A stretch of DNA of 47,546 nucleotides from Ophiocordyceps camponoti-saundersi (nom. inval.) (lineage: Eukaryota; Ascomycota; Sordariomycetes; Hypocreales; Ophiocordycipitaceae). Both the position numbers and the translations under genes were made by a program. Positions 1-12,839 of the stretch are shown piece after piece (the stretch's first letter is position 1; every line of letters starts with the position of its first letter). The notes beneath the pieces are model-generated. The model did not search any database and had not been told where the DNA came from. It saw only the letters and a list, made by a program, of their open reading frames with translations. Location of the stretch: NCBI GenBank assembly GCA_003339415.1, contig PDHQ01000269.1, positions 1 to 47,546 on the forward strand. Direction: 5' to 3'.

Positions 1-127
<127 letters not shown>

Positions 128-988
128 GAAATAAAGAAATAAATAATATTAAGCTTAATAGCTTTTTAGTAAAAATTAAAGTTAAAAAAATAAAAATATA
201 TATATTAAATAAAAATAAGCGTTAAAACTTTTTATTATTATATAAAACTTATCTTATTACTATTACTAACTTATAATTAACTAATTAATTAATATAATTA
301 CTAATTAATATTAAATAATCTTTATTATATATATATATATAAATAAAAGAAATAAAAAGTAACTTAAATTAATAATAATTAAAGATAAATAGTTTTCCTA
401 AATATTAATATATATTTTATTAGGGACTTTCTTATATCTAAGTTATCCTTTATATATATATTATATAGTAAATATAAAAAGATATAAAAAGATAATACTA
501 ACACTAATTATTATTTATTATTTAATTTTTTAAAATATATAAAATATTAGGTATAAGCGGGGTTTAACTAAAAGCTAAGGTAACGCTTAAGGGGAGGGTT
601 TTATTCTAAGCTTTTTAGTTTTTCCCCCTTTTAAAATATATATAAGATAGTTTTAAGCTATATTAAGTATATTAGCGTATAATTTATTATTATTATTATA
701 TAATAATAATAATTATATATAAAAACCTTTAAAAAAAGCTATATTTTAGCGTAGTAAGTAGTTATATATATTACTTTTTCTTTTAAAGCTTATTTACCTT
801 CTTATTTAATTATCTTTCCTATTTTATTTTATTTAATCTTTCTATTATAAGCTTTTAAGCTAAATAATAATAGCCTTATTACTTAATTATAAAGCTAATA
901 TATAAGTTTAAAATTTAAGTTAGTAACTTAAATATAATATAAGAGCTAAACTTTAATAAGTATTTTAACTTATATTATATATATATAT
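128..988. other. AT-rich RIP-degraded flank, no gene seen
   Basis: This stretch is very AT-rich with almost no CpA or TpG. I see no reading frame, RNA gene or terminal-repeat structure. A G/C-richer patch around 555-635 (with GGGGAGGG and CCCCC runs) suggests it is mutated repeat DNA, but I could not assign it to any element in the window. It is the left flank of the outer gypsy element, and its last five bases before the LTR (989-993, ATTAT) are that element's target-site duplication. Confidence 0.6.
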
Positions 989-993
989 ATTAT

Positions 994-1404
994 TATAATA
1001 AAGTTATAAAATAACTATATATAAAAAATAATTATAAGGTTACGTAAGTATTATAAAGCTATTATAATATAATACTAAAACTAGTCGGAAGATATATAAT
1101 ATATTTCCGGTTATAATAGAATAGTTAGATATAAAAGGTAAGTCCTTAAACTACGCTAAGGTCTTAGATAAGACCTTAAAAGTTATAGTTTATATTATAA
1201 AGAGTTTACCCCTAAGTCGTAATCCCCTTATATATAGTTTATAATAATTTCTAATATTATAATTTAGTAAGAATTAGCTTTACTTTTAATATAACTTTTA
1301 AAATAAACTTTTATAATTTATATTTATATACTTATTTTTCTCTTTTCTAACTTAATTATCGCTATCTTTTTTCTTTAATATACCTAATATAAGTTTCCCT
1401 TATA
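994..1404 (+). repeat. Left (5') LTR of the outer gypsy element
   Basis: These 411 bp align with the split right LTR (34,193-34,511 and 41,243-41,334). Similarity starts at TATAATAAAG and stops at CCCTTATA, with different sequence outside. The 5 bp before it, ATTAT, match those after the right LTR. Differences between the LTRs are nearly all C/T or G/A transitions. This copy keeps more G and C than the right one. I could not identify a primer-binding site just downstream. Confidence 0.88.
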
Positions 1405-1499
1405 ACTTTAATTTTTCTTATAGAAATACTTACTTTTAGCTTAGACTTATTTTTTTTAACTTAGTACTAATTCCTATACGCTTTATTATACCTTATATA

Positions 1500-2700
1500 A
1501 CTCGCTCTTAAAACTAACCTCTATAAGCGGAGGACTATTTCTTAAATATCTCCTCTACTCTCTTTTTAGACTATCTAGCTTAAACTAATACGGCCCCCCC
1601 TATTAGAACCTTAGAGGCTGCTTAACGTAATCTTACTCTTTAGGAAGAGATATTCTAGAACTTTATTACTAATTTCCTTTAAGAATAAGGAATTAATAAT
1701 CCTCGGGATATTCTAATCTTTAAAAGAAACCCCGCTAACTTAGCTATAAGTTCCTAATATAAGCGCTATTTATTAATATTAAATTTTAGCTAAGATAAAG
1801 ATATTAAACTTTTAAATATTATTAAATTAAAGAAATAACTTATAATTTAGAAATACTAAGATTAGCTTAAGAACCTTAAAGATTCTTTCCTTATAGCTTT
1901 TAAAAAATACCGTAAAAATAAGAATAAGATTCTTAAAGCTTTAGATAATATATACTTAAATTTTCGTATATATTAGAGATCTTATAAATATAGCTTATTT
2001 ATTAAGGAATAAACTTAACTTATAAATAACTAGCTTATATTTAAAAAATAAATATATAACTTTTTTAAAAACTTTAGAAACTAAATAGTAATAATAATAG
2101 TTACTTTTTAAAACGCTAGGTAATAAAATAACTAGATACCTTATAACTTTTATATTTACCTAAAAAGCTTAGAAAGATATTTTAACGCTTATCCTTTTAA
2201 GGAACTTACTTTTAACTATTTCTCCTAATTATTTCCTTAGCTATATACTAAGATCTTAGAATAATACTAGCTAGATACCCTTAACTATTAAAAAATAGTT
2301 TTATTAATATAATAAATCTAAGATTCCGGTTTAAGTAAATTATACTAATATTATTATAATAAATTAATAAAACGCTAACGAACTAATTTTAATATAGGCT
2401 ATTATTATTATAATAAATTATCTACACTTTATAATATATATAGTAATCCTTATTCTAAAAAGATTAAGAATAAGATAAATTTATCTAACTAAAAGTAAGA
2501 TATTTAAACCTATTTTTATTATAAGAAAAAAAGCTATAAGGAACCTAACTATTAGTTAAAATACTTAGAGAAAATAAAGGCTACGAAAGCTAAATAAACT
2601 TAGGCTAGTTTATCTAAGAAATCTTTAAAAAACTTAAAAATATCGATATAAAAGTCCCTCTACTAATATTCTTAATAGTAAAAACTTTTAAAATTTCTAA
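1500..2700 (+). pseudogene. gag remnant of the outer gypsy element with a decayed CCHC zinc knuckle
   Basis: Translation on the plus strand gives a lysine- and asparagine-rich frame interrupted by TAA/TAG codons, with a capsid-like region at about 1,600-2,400. The clearest landmark is at 2,511-2,552. It reads YFYYKKKSYKEPNY, where tyrosines sit at the positions of the cysteines and the histidine of a retroviral CX2CX4HX4C knuckle, as CpA/TpG-to-TpA mutation would produce. Gag would package the element RNA in a cytoplasmic particle. Family assignment rests on this knuckle and on the RT downstream; the exact ends are not determinable. Confidence 0.65.
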
Positions 2701-3179
2701 TATTTTTTAAATAGGACTTACCCCCTTTCTAATCTTTATCGAATTTAATATTTATAGCGAAATCGATTTTATTAACTTTTTTTTTATAAGATAGTATTTA
2801 CTATTATTTTTAAATAATAATCCTTTACTTCTAGTAAGAGGAATTAGCAGATACGTATTAGTTAATAAACTCTAGAAAATATTAGTTATATTTTATAATA
2901 TAAATAATACCGAAAAGACCCTAGTTCGTTACTACCTTAGTATCCTTAATATAATAATAAATAATAACCTTATTATTTTAAGGATACTTACCTTAGTAAC
3001 TAAATAAATTTACTTATTTTTAGATACTTATAAATAGTAATATAAGTTATCCTAATTACTATAAGCTTACCTCCTTAGCGTAGAAGAATTTATATAGGAA
3101 GTAAAATAATACTCTTATATTTTTTAGGTTATATTAAACTTAATACCTCCTTCTTTTATAGACGAAGAAAACTTAGAGC

Positions 3180-4226
3180 TACCTCTAATAGTAAAGGTTA
3201 AATTACTATTAACTCTCGCTAGATTTAAAGATATATTTTCTAAATTAAAAGTATCGATCTTTTTAAATAAGAAAGACGCTATCTACGCTATTAACCTAGT
3301 TAATAACGCTATACTTTCTTAGGGTCTTATTTACCCTCTCTCTTAAACTAAACTTAAGGTTTTTTAGGAATACCTTAATAACGCCTTTAGAAAAAGTTAG
3401 ATTTAAGAATCTTAAAGCTTTAATAGCGCTCTTATTTTTTTCGTTCTAAAAAAAGATAAGGAATTATAATTTTACGTAAACTACTAAGGTTTTAATAAAA
3501 TAATAATTAAGAATTATTACCCTCTCCCCTTTATTTTAGAGATTATAGATTAAGTTTAGGGCGCGATAATTTTCTCTAAAATTAACCTCTAGCACGCTTA
3601 TTATCGTATTTATATTAAGAAAGGTAACGAATAGAAAATAGCTTTCCGCTTATAATATAGCTATTTTAAATATTTAGTTATTTTATTTAGTCTTATAAAT
3701 ACCTTAGTAACTTTCTAATATTATATTAATTAAATATTTAGAATTTTAGTAAATATTATTTATATTATCTATTTAAATAATATTTTAATCTATTTTAAAA
3801 TAATAAAAGATTATATTTAATATTTTTATAAGATTTTAGTAAAACTTTAAAAAGCTAACTTATATATAAATATTACTAAATACATTTTTTATAAAAAAGC
3901 GGTTAAGTTTCTTAAATATATTATAAATATATATATTATCTTAATAAACTCTAAAAAGATTTAAGCGGTTATAAACTAAGAGAAGCTATACTTTTTCTAT
4001 AATTTTTAAGTTTTCCTAAGTTTTTATAACTATTACTAGCATTTTATTCCTCGCTACTTTAATATTATCGCTCCCCTAACTAATATATTTAAAGGAAGCG
4101 AAAACGGTAAGAAACCTAGTTAATATAAACTTAACTTACTTTAATAGTTAGCTTTTCTAAAACTTAAGGAGGTATTTACTAAAGCCCCGCAACTTATATA
4201 TTTTAATTTTAAAAAGTAAATATATA
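3180..4226 (+). pseudogene. Reverse transcriptase remnant of the outer gypsy element (first part of pol)
   Basis: The plus-strand translation follows the order of Ty3/gypsy RT: a segment ending IYPLSQTKLK, a palm segment readable as ALILFVLKKDRELRFYVNY, then KITVKNYYPLP, then the active site YLNNILIYF at about 3,770-3,796 (family pattern YxDD; both aspartates now read as asparagine), and a thumb segment with KANLYIN. The palm segment has in-frame stops removed for reading. The frame stops at 4,226 where a LINE is inserted within the start of the RNase H domain and resumes at 10,977. RIP stops make it non-functional. RT copied the element RNA into DNA. Confidence 0.9.
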
Positions 4227-4240
4227 TTAAGATTAATGTA

Positions 4241-7200
4241 TTATTATTATAATACTTTAGAGGCTATAGAAGTAGCTGCTAGAACCTCGGTAATAAGTCG
4301 AGTAGGAAAAACCCTCCTAAAAAAGGTAAAACCCCTTACTATATAGTAAAACCGCGTCTAGCTTAGGGCCGGGCTAGGCGCTCTACGTATATAAAAAAAG
4401 TAACTATTAGTTACGGTAATATTATATAACGTAAGGAAAGATAAGAAAAGATAGATAAAATAAGGAAAAGATAATAATAGCGGCGGTATATATTACTTAT
4501 ATATACTAGTATATACCTCCCTAGCCTCTAAGTATATATTACTTAACCTTTAAGTATATAGCTATATACCTCCTTTACGTACGGTATATACTTAAATATA
4601 TACCCCTTTTTTAAGCTTTCTTAATTAAAAAGCTTTCCTAATTAGAAAGTTAATTTTTATAATTTAGTAACTTAAAGCTTAAGGGTATATAAAGGAGGGG
4701 GGGGTTACTTTTATTAGTATAAGCGAGCTATTATTATCTTATTATTTTTTAGTAATTTTAACTATATAAGTAATTTTTAGCGTATATAATTAGTTCGTAG
4801 CTAACTTATACTAGAGTAGAATACTTACTAAACTTAACTTTCCTTAAGCGGTATCTTATATAAGGTATATTAATACGCTTATTAGCTTTAAGGACTTTTA
4901 TTAGGTACAAAGATATAAATACTTAGCCTTAGTATATACTTATATTTATTAATAACTAGGGTAAACTATCTAAGCGTAGCTTATATTAAATACGCGAATA
5001 ATTATACTAAGTATTAGCTAATTAATAATCTTATTATAGCTAAAGCTATTTATACTATAGTTAAAATTACTTATTAGCTAAGCTTCGATTATAATACTTA
5101 AATAATAAGTAATATTAAAGTTATATTAAGTTTATAGTAAATCTTATATTAATAAGTATAATAAAAAAATATAATTTAGTATATTAAAAAAATACGCGTT
5201 ATTATATATTATAATAATATTTACGCTAATTAAGTTATATAAGTAGCTACTAGCTATATACCGCTTTAAAGCTTATAGCTTTTTACTATTAAAAAGGACC
5301 TTATTATTAAGGTAACTAAAAGTTTAATTAGCGCTAACTAACTTATCGCTATTATATTAGCTTAAATATAAAAATAATATATTTTCTATATATAAGTAAT
5401 TAACTTTTTTAAGTAATTAACTAAAAAGCTACGCTATATTCGCTATATTACTAAGAATAATACGCGCTTATAAGGGAGCCCCTCTTTTACTAATTATCCT
5501 CTTATTTTTTATACTCCGCCTTTTATTTTTAATTCCGCTTCCGCCTTAGTATTTATTAAGTTTAAGTCTAAGTTAAAGGCCGATAAGCTTAATAAGCTTA
5601 AGATTACTCTTACTTTAAGCGTTAAGGTTACCTTTACTACTAGGGAGGATATTATTAGCGCTTATATTATAACCGCGCCGCCTCCTTATAAGGAGATCTT
5701 TAATCTTATTTAAAATAGTTTAGTTAATAATATATTTAATAATAAAAATTTTATAACGCTAGTTAATAATTATATTATATCTAATAAGGAGGAGAAGCTA
5801 TTAGTAAAAAAGAAATAAATAGTTTTAGTTTATACTTATAATTATAATTAAAGTTAAGGCTATAGCTAAAGCTATAATTATAGTAAGCGTAGTTAGTTTT
5901 ATATTTTATATAATTAAGTTAATATTTTATATATAATTAAGATAGTTTAGCTTTAAGGCTAAGTAAATAGCTAATAAGATAAATAATAAAGTTATTATTA
6001 TAAAGCGGTTTTTATATATTTATTATAAGGCCGAAAGCCCTATCTCCCTTATCTATTTTACTTTCGTAAAGTAATATTATAAGGTTAAATTAGTATAATT
6101 ATTTAAGCGAAAGAAACTAATATATAAGTTTAGCTATAGATTAAAAGTTATTAAGCGCTTTAGTAAGGTTATGCTAGTCTTATATTAGTCGCTAGTTAGC
6201 GTTAAAAAGTAGCTTATTTTTATAAATAAAAGTATAGTTAAGAAAGATATACGGTATTATCTTATTATTATTATTATAAGAATAATATCTTAAAATTACT
6301 TTAGGAACCTTATAAGCTTAAAAAAAGGAATTAAGTCTAAAATATTTAGTCCGAAATTATATAAATATTATATTAATAAACTTAGGAAGTTTTTCGTAAA
6401 TATATAAAGCGGTCCTAGCTTTAAGCTATAGTAGTTTATTAATAAGGTAGCTATAAGACTACTTATACTTCTTAAGCTTATTTTCTTAGGAATATTATTA
6501 GAGAAGTTACTTTTCTTAAAATTTAATATTAAAATTATATTATATATATCTAGCTTTTAGTTTAGGTTTAGTTTATATTTTATAAAATTCCTCTAAGTCC
6601 TATAATACTTAATATTTTTATTAATAAGGGCGCTTTTTATACTTATATCTAACTTACTTAATAGCTTTCTTTACTATAGTGCGGATAAGGTTTACTATAC
6701 TTATATATTAAAGGCGGTAATAAATATAAGCTATTTAGTAAGTAAAGTATAAGTTAAGAGGGGGGATAAAAGCCTTTATTTTAATATAATAAAAAGGGGT
6801 AGCTTTATAAGCTTTAATAATAACTTTTAAATATTTAAACTATTTTATAACTAGCGCTTTTATAATAAGGCTATATAGTTTCCCCCTTAATTACGTAAGT
6901 AAGGCGAACTAAGATATACCGAATATAATCGCCGATCTAATAGCTTTAATATATACCTTTTTTACTCTTAATAAGGTATAACCTTATATTAATATAATAA
7001 TCTTAATAAAAGCTAAGTACTAGCGCTTAAATTTAGCGGTAAGTTTTAAAAAATAAGATTTCTATTAAAGTTTACGGTATAGCTAAACTTTTAAAAATCT
7101 CGCCTTTTATATAAGCTATACTATCTTTATACTAAGCTAAAGCTAGGTTATATCCGCTTTCCTAGCTTTCGTAAAATATATTAACTTACTTTTAGCTAGC

Positions 7201-10200
7201 TAAAAAGTTATTTTATACTTAAAAGCTTATTATTCGTAAATTTACTACGCCCGCTTAAGTTAGAAAAATACTTAAGCTTTATTATATCTAATATTAAGTA
7301 TATTAGTATTATTAATAAAGCTTACTATAAATAGTTTAGTTATTAAGTTTAAATATTAATATAATAAGAATATATATAATAAGAAAAGGACTGATAATAT
7401 AAGGGACTTTTAAAAAACCCCTTATTAAATTAGGAAAGTATTACTAAGCTTATAATTAAACTTAAGTTATAAGGTTTTAGCGGTAAAATAAGAATAAATA
7501 AACGCTATAACTTATTTAAGAAAGCTTAAGTAGTTAAAAATAACTATTAGCTTATCGTAAGAAATATAGTTAAAAGCTTTAGTAAAGTTTAAAAGGAGGA
7601 GTAAAGCGGTGCTACCTTAGTTCTAAATAGTTTTAATAGTTTTAGTAAGTATAAAGATTACGGTATTAGTAAAGCGTTATAATTTATTACTTATTTAGCT
7701 ATTTAGAAAAATATTAGCTACTTTCGCTATAAATATTATTTTCCTAATAATAATTATTTCTAAGACTTTCCTTATTATATTAAAAAGCGAAATTAGCTTA
7801 TACCCGCTTAAGATATAATATATAGCTAGTAATTTACTTACTTTATAAATAACTATAATATTAGAAGCTTTAAATTATAATAAGAAATAGCTATTATTAA
7901 TATAGCCTTAGAAGATTTTTTAGAAAACTTAGATAAGGGGGGGTTTATATCTTTTTAGAAACCTAATTAAGATTCTATTAAGGCTAGTAGATTTCTATAA
8001 GGCGATTAAGAAAAAAGTAAAGTAAATATTATTAGTAATAATTAAGCGTTTAATATAAAAAAAAGGGAAAAGTTCGTTTAAAATAAAAGGAGGGGCTAAG
8101 GCGGTAAGAGTAAGGAAAAATTACTAGCTAAGTAAGATTACTTTATCTAAGAAAGTAAATATTAAGTTTAAGTTAAAGCTTTTTTATAGCGTTAGTATAT
8201 ATATAAGCTTCGGCGGGGCCTAGCTTTAAAGCTAAGCTTAATATTTTATTATCTAAAATATTACTAAGTTTATTAAGATATTATTAAGGAAGTTATACTA
8301 AGCGCTATAGTAAGCTATGCTAATTACGGATTTTTACGCTTTTATTATTTCCTAATAGTTTTACTAATAAAAGTTAGTAAAGTTAGCTCTCTAATACCTT
8401 TAAGCTTACTTAGTAGCTACTATAATAGCCGCTATCGCCTAATTTTATTAATTTTATATTATAAGGTATATATAAATATATAATAATATTATAATTTTTA
8501 TTATTATTTCTAGCTATTTATATAATAAAATAACTACTCTTTTTAAGTTTTCGAGTATAAAGGTATAATATAGTTTAAGCTTAAGTTAATTTTATACCTT
8601 AGCTATAAGTATATCTAAGTAAAAAAAGCGCTAGATCTTAGTTAATATAATATTAAGGCGGAGGTTAGTATTTATATAGATAACTTATAAAATATAATTA
8701 AAGCTAATAAGGTTAAGGTTATTTCCTTAATATATTATTTAATAGTTTAGCGTAGCTTAAGCTAAGTTAATAATATTAGTTTATTTATTATATATTTCCT
8801 AAATAACTTTACTTAAAAATATAATAAGTCTAAGATAAAGGCTAATTATAAGATTAAGGAAATTAGCTATTTTAGAAAAGGATTTTTTATAATAATCTTA
8901 TAAAAGGTAGTAAAAGTTAAAATCGCTATATAAAAAAATAGCTATTAAGGTTAAGTTAAGGTAAAGAAAGTTACGCTATAAAAAAAAGCTAAATTAAATT
9001 ATTAATAAAAGTAAGTAAATAAATATAATTTATAATAAGAGTATAATATAAAAAAGGATAAAAGCTATATTAAGTATAATAAAAAATATCTAAAAGGAAA
9101 AGTTTAATTATTTATAAATATAAAAAATCGCTTAGTTACTAAAATTTATAAGTTTATATAATAAAATATTAAGAAGTAAAGGGCGTCTAAATTAGTTATA
9201 TTATAATTCTTATAAATAAATAAAATTATAGCTAATAAAGCTATAAAATATAATATAAATAAAATAATTATACTTTTATATATTTTAAAAAAAGGTTTTA
9301 ATCTTTATTAGGAGTAGGGGAGGTAAAAGTTTATAATTATATTAGGGTAAAAAAGGGGGCGGAAAAAGGGGTAGGGGAGGGGGCGGAGGAGGGTATAATA
9401 AAAGGGGAAAGGGTAAGGGGGGGAGGATAAGTTTCCTAAGCTTTACCGCTACCCTATCTACTATAAGGTTTAGGGGTAGCGCCGCTCCCGCCTTAGCCCT
9501 TTTTCGGTATTAAGGCGGGCTTATTATTTATATTAAAGTAAAATATAGCTTATAACTATATAAGGGCTACGCGCGATTACTTCTAAGACTAAATTTTAGT
9601 AAAGCTATTATTAGTTTAAGATTAAGTTAGCTAGGAGTAGTTCTAAAACTTATAAAGTTAGTATATATAATTATTATATACTTAGTCTTAGTATACTTTT
9701 ATAGTAAAGTAATTTTAAGACTATAAAGCGTAGTTCCCTTTATATAAGATATAATTTTTAATACTAATCTTAGTAAAGGCTAAGTATATACTCTCCCTTT
9801 TTAAATATATTATAGCTATATATATTCTATAATATAGCTACTTTTAATAATATTTCGCTATATACTTATATTAATAATATTAATAATATTATTAAGGTTA
9901 TATTATATTATTATAAACTTTTATATAAAAGATTTTTATATCTATAATTAAGCTATTTTATATAAGTTTATTAGCGTTCGTTATATTAATAATTCCTAAG
10001 ATAATATAAGTACGTATAGCTCCCTTATTATAAAGCTAAAGCGCTTAAACTTAAGCGATATTAACTTTATTATACTTCTTAATCTACTATAAGAATATAT
10101 TTTAGTTATTATAAGTAGCCCTTACTTATACTCTCTTCGTTATAATAAAGAAGGTTTTCTAGCTATAAACTGCCCCCTTACTAAAAATAATAAGGATTTA

Positions 10201-10962
10201 CTTAACTAAGCTTACTTATCTTTTATATTTTAAATAGAATATAACTATTATATCTTTATTAAAAAGTTATCTTATAGCTAATATAGCCTCGTATTTTAAT
10301 ATTATATTTATAGCTTATATAATCTCTTATAAGGTTAGCTATAAAGTATTTATATTAATTATAATATCTTTTATAAATATAATAATTTTTCTATTAAAGC
10401 GATTAGGAATAAGTTTAATTATTATACTATTAATAATAATTACGGAAGCTTATAATAGCTAAGTTAAACTAATATCGAGGCTAATAGTTTATAAGAGTGC
10501 TTTCTATATAGCTTAAGTAACTATCTTTTTAATTAACTTAGTAATCTTAGGTAAAAGTTAAGTAACGTTTTAGTTTAGGGGGGTTACGAATTTTTTATAA
10601 AGTTTAGCTTTAAGAGCTACTATAATATTCTAAGCGTTAGAGAACGCTATAGTAAGTATTACCGCGGCTAGTTTATTATAAGCTTCCTTTATATTACTAT
10701 TATAAAGGTCCCGTACTTACTCCGCTTCTCCTCTTATTCTAACGCTACTATTATATTATCTTTAGCTAGATTAGGGGTATTATAAGGACTATCTTAGTCC
10801 CTACGCACCCTTATCTATAATTATAAGCGCGTTGCCTACCTTTTAGGCCCTAGCCGAAGCCGCCGCGGGCGCTATTAACTCCTTTTTAGTAATAAATATA
10901 TAGTAAAGAGCGAAAGATTAAGTAATAGGTCCTATCCTATTTTCGTAAAAAGTTATATATTT
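4241..10962 (-). mobile_element. Tad1-clade LINE retrotransposon, copy A (6,722 bp, full length, RIP-inactivated)
   Basis: This copy runs on the minus strand with its 5' end at 10,962 and its 3' end at 4,241. It is flanked by a 14-bp duplication, TTAAGATTAATGTA at 4,227-4,240 and TTAAGATTAATATA at 10,963-10,976, with one RIP-type mismatch. It is the inverted counterpart of 34,512-41,229 over its whole length. The 3' end carries an ATT/TAA-rich tail, and duplications of variable length (14 bp here, 13 bp in copy B) are typical of LINEs. Motifs are described under copy B, where they read on the plus strand. The conserved GAYKATP-like segment after RT lies near 6,790-6,820. It interrupts the RT/RNase H region of the outer gypsy element. 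Confidence 0.88.
4640..5760 (+). other. 3' region of LINE copy A with an antisense TATA-like site and open stretch
   Basis: Downstream of ORF2, the strand opposite to the LINE carries GGGTATATAAAGGAGG near 4,684-4,699. Further on there is an open stretch of about 79 codons at roughly 5,476-5,712, containing KITLTLSVKVTFTTREDI. Codon choice there looks fairly protein-like. The sense strand of the same region is also open in places, so coding direction is uncertain and it may be only a 3' UTR. No family is recognised. Confidence 0.25.
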
Positions 10963-10976
10963 TTAAGATTAATATA

Positions 10977-12286
10977 TTAAACTTTACTATAGTTAATATC
11001 TTTTTATAATACGATAATTAAGAATAATATCTTATTATCGCTTATTAGTTATAGAAATTTAATAGCTCCGAAGTCTGCTATATAGTAGCTAAAAAAGAAT
11101 TTTTTATTATCGTTAAATCTTTTAAGTATTAATATTATTATATAAAAAGATTAATATTCTTAGTTAAGGTAATTTTAGATTACTTAAACTTATAGTTAAT
11201 TATATAGTAATTAGATTTAAACCGCTATTAATAATATTAGGTAATTTACTTATCGCTTTTCGATTTTTATATCCTTTATAAGCTAGGCTATAATAACCTT
11301 ACTAATAGCCAGGGTTTAAAAAAAGTTAGTGAAAAAAGTTATAGAAATTCACTTTTAGTTATTTTTAATAAAGTTCTTTATTTAATTATAAATTAGGGCC
11401 TAAGTTATAAATTAAGAAAAAATACCTATAAAATACTAGAAAAAACACTCTATAAGTACGTATTTTTTCTATATTAGTAATCATAGTTATATAGGCTATA
11501 AATAGCGATTAGTCATTTAGTGACTAAAGTCACTAAAAAATAGTGACTTTTTTTCTTAAAAAATTCCTTACTAATTAAGAAAAAATAATTAAAAGAAAAA
11601 AAGCTTATAGCTATTTAGCGAAGAATTTACTCTATTTTATAGTTATTTATATTACTTACTTACTCTTACTATAGATTTTTAACTTTAAAAATAGTAGTAA
11701 CTTTTTTGCGACTAAAAAAAAGTAGTGACTGACTAATTTTAAACCCTGCTAATAGCCCTTCGAGAAAACCGTAATATATACTTAAAGTAAGCCCGATAAT
11801 AAAAAAGTTAAATACTTTACGTAAGAAAATAGTTAATAATATATTACGTATTAAGTATATAATAGCGTTAGACTAAACTAACTACTAAAACCCCTACCTT
11901 AAAATAGCTATATATTTTTTATACTAAGTTTTAATAACCTTAAGCTTAACTTAATACCTTAAAAGCTAAACCTTAAAAAAGGTAATAGTATAAGAACGCC
12001 CCTTAAAGCTTAATATATTAGCTCCCCTTTTTATTTTATTATAATAAAGTTAAAGCGAAGATTTCTAGCTATAACGCCGAAAAGCTACTAAGCTTAATAA
12101 GACTTAACGGGGAAAGTAAAATCCTTAGATAGTTAACTCTAATAGTCTTATTTATTAGAAAAACTATATTATAATATTATAAAAAGCGGCTTTAAAATAA
12201 GAATTACTATTATTATATTATAATAACTTATTAGCGAGTTACTTTAGTATAAAACGTACCTAGGACCTCCTTACTAGGAAATTCTA
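10977..12286 (+). pseudogene. RNase H and integrase zinc-finger remnant of the outer gypsy element (second part of pol)
   Basis: The frame broken at 4,226 resumes here. The segment with KFNSSEV, VAKKEF and VKVILDYLNL matches the RT-linked RNase H of Ty3/gypsy. The linker before integrase (NNLTNSPSRKP when read across the MITE) is split by the hAT element at 11,310-11,748. The H2C2 finger of integrase is visible at about 12,210-12,286 (FSIKRT*DLLTRKFY), after which the second LINE interrupts it. The remainder of integrase is at 29,621-30,800. Stops and tyrosines replacing His/Cys are consistent with RIP. Confidence 0.85.
11310..11748. mobile_element. Non-autonomous hAT-type element (MITE), 439 bp, little affected by RIP
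   Basis: The element has perfect 12-bp terminal inverted repeats, CAGGGTTTAAAA at 11,310-11,321 and its complement at 11,737-11,748. It is flanked by the 8-bp direct repeat CTAATAGC (11,302-11,309 and 11,749-11,756). Ends starting CAGGG with an 8-bp target duplication are the hallmarks of the hAT superfamily. It has no transposase frame, so it would depend on an enzyme made elsewhere. AGTGACT/AGTCACT motifs recur inside, including the near-palindrome TTAGTGACTAAAGTCACTAA at 11,517-11,536. Unlike all DNA around it, it has many CpA and TpG dinucleotides. Confidence 0.9.
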
Positions 12287-12303
12287 TTAGGAGGTAATAT
12301 ATA

Positions 12304-12720
12304 TATATATTATATTACTCTAGGGACCTATAAGGTATCTAGGCATATAGAAGGTAGGAAGAGGGGAAAAACCGGGCTAGGCCCGGGGGAAAACCCCTTA
12401 CTAAGTAGTCGGTAGCTAGCAAGGTAAGAATAGTAAATAGGGAGAAGGTGCTATAGCGGGCCTCGTGCTAGTCCGCTAGGTTATAGTAGCGGGTTTAGGG
12501 TAAAACGAGCCGGGGTCTAGGGGTCGCTAAGACGGAAATAGCCGCGAACCTTAGCCGCGGGAGGGTAAATATAAGCTAAAACCTTAGTAAGAGAAAGAGG
12601 TATATACTACTATAAAGTAAAAAGGTATATACTAATATATATTATAGCGCCCCGTAATTAATAAGTAAGCTACTATAAGGTATAAAATCTTATAGCTTAT
12701 ATAGCGTAGGGCTTTTTTTT
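12304..12720 (-). other. 3' terminal region of the second LINE, GC-richer than its surroundings
   Basis: The stretch contains CGGGCTAGGCCCGGGGG-like runs near 12,382-12,400 and keeps more G+C than neighbouring DNA. It resembles the 3' ends of LINE copies A and B, which carry GGGCCGGGCTAGGC at a comparable place. I see no frame in it. A shared 3' end would fit recognition by the LINE reverse transcriptase. Confidence 0.4.
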
Positions 12721-12839
12721 TTTATAAATAATATTAACTTTAACTTTCTTTATTATAATAATAATAGCTTATAATTATAATATAAAAATTAGTAATAAAT
12801 AAGCTACGCTTTATAATAATTATATTTTTAAACTTACTT

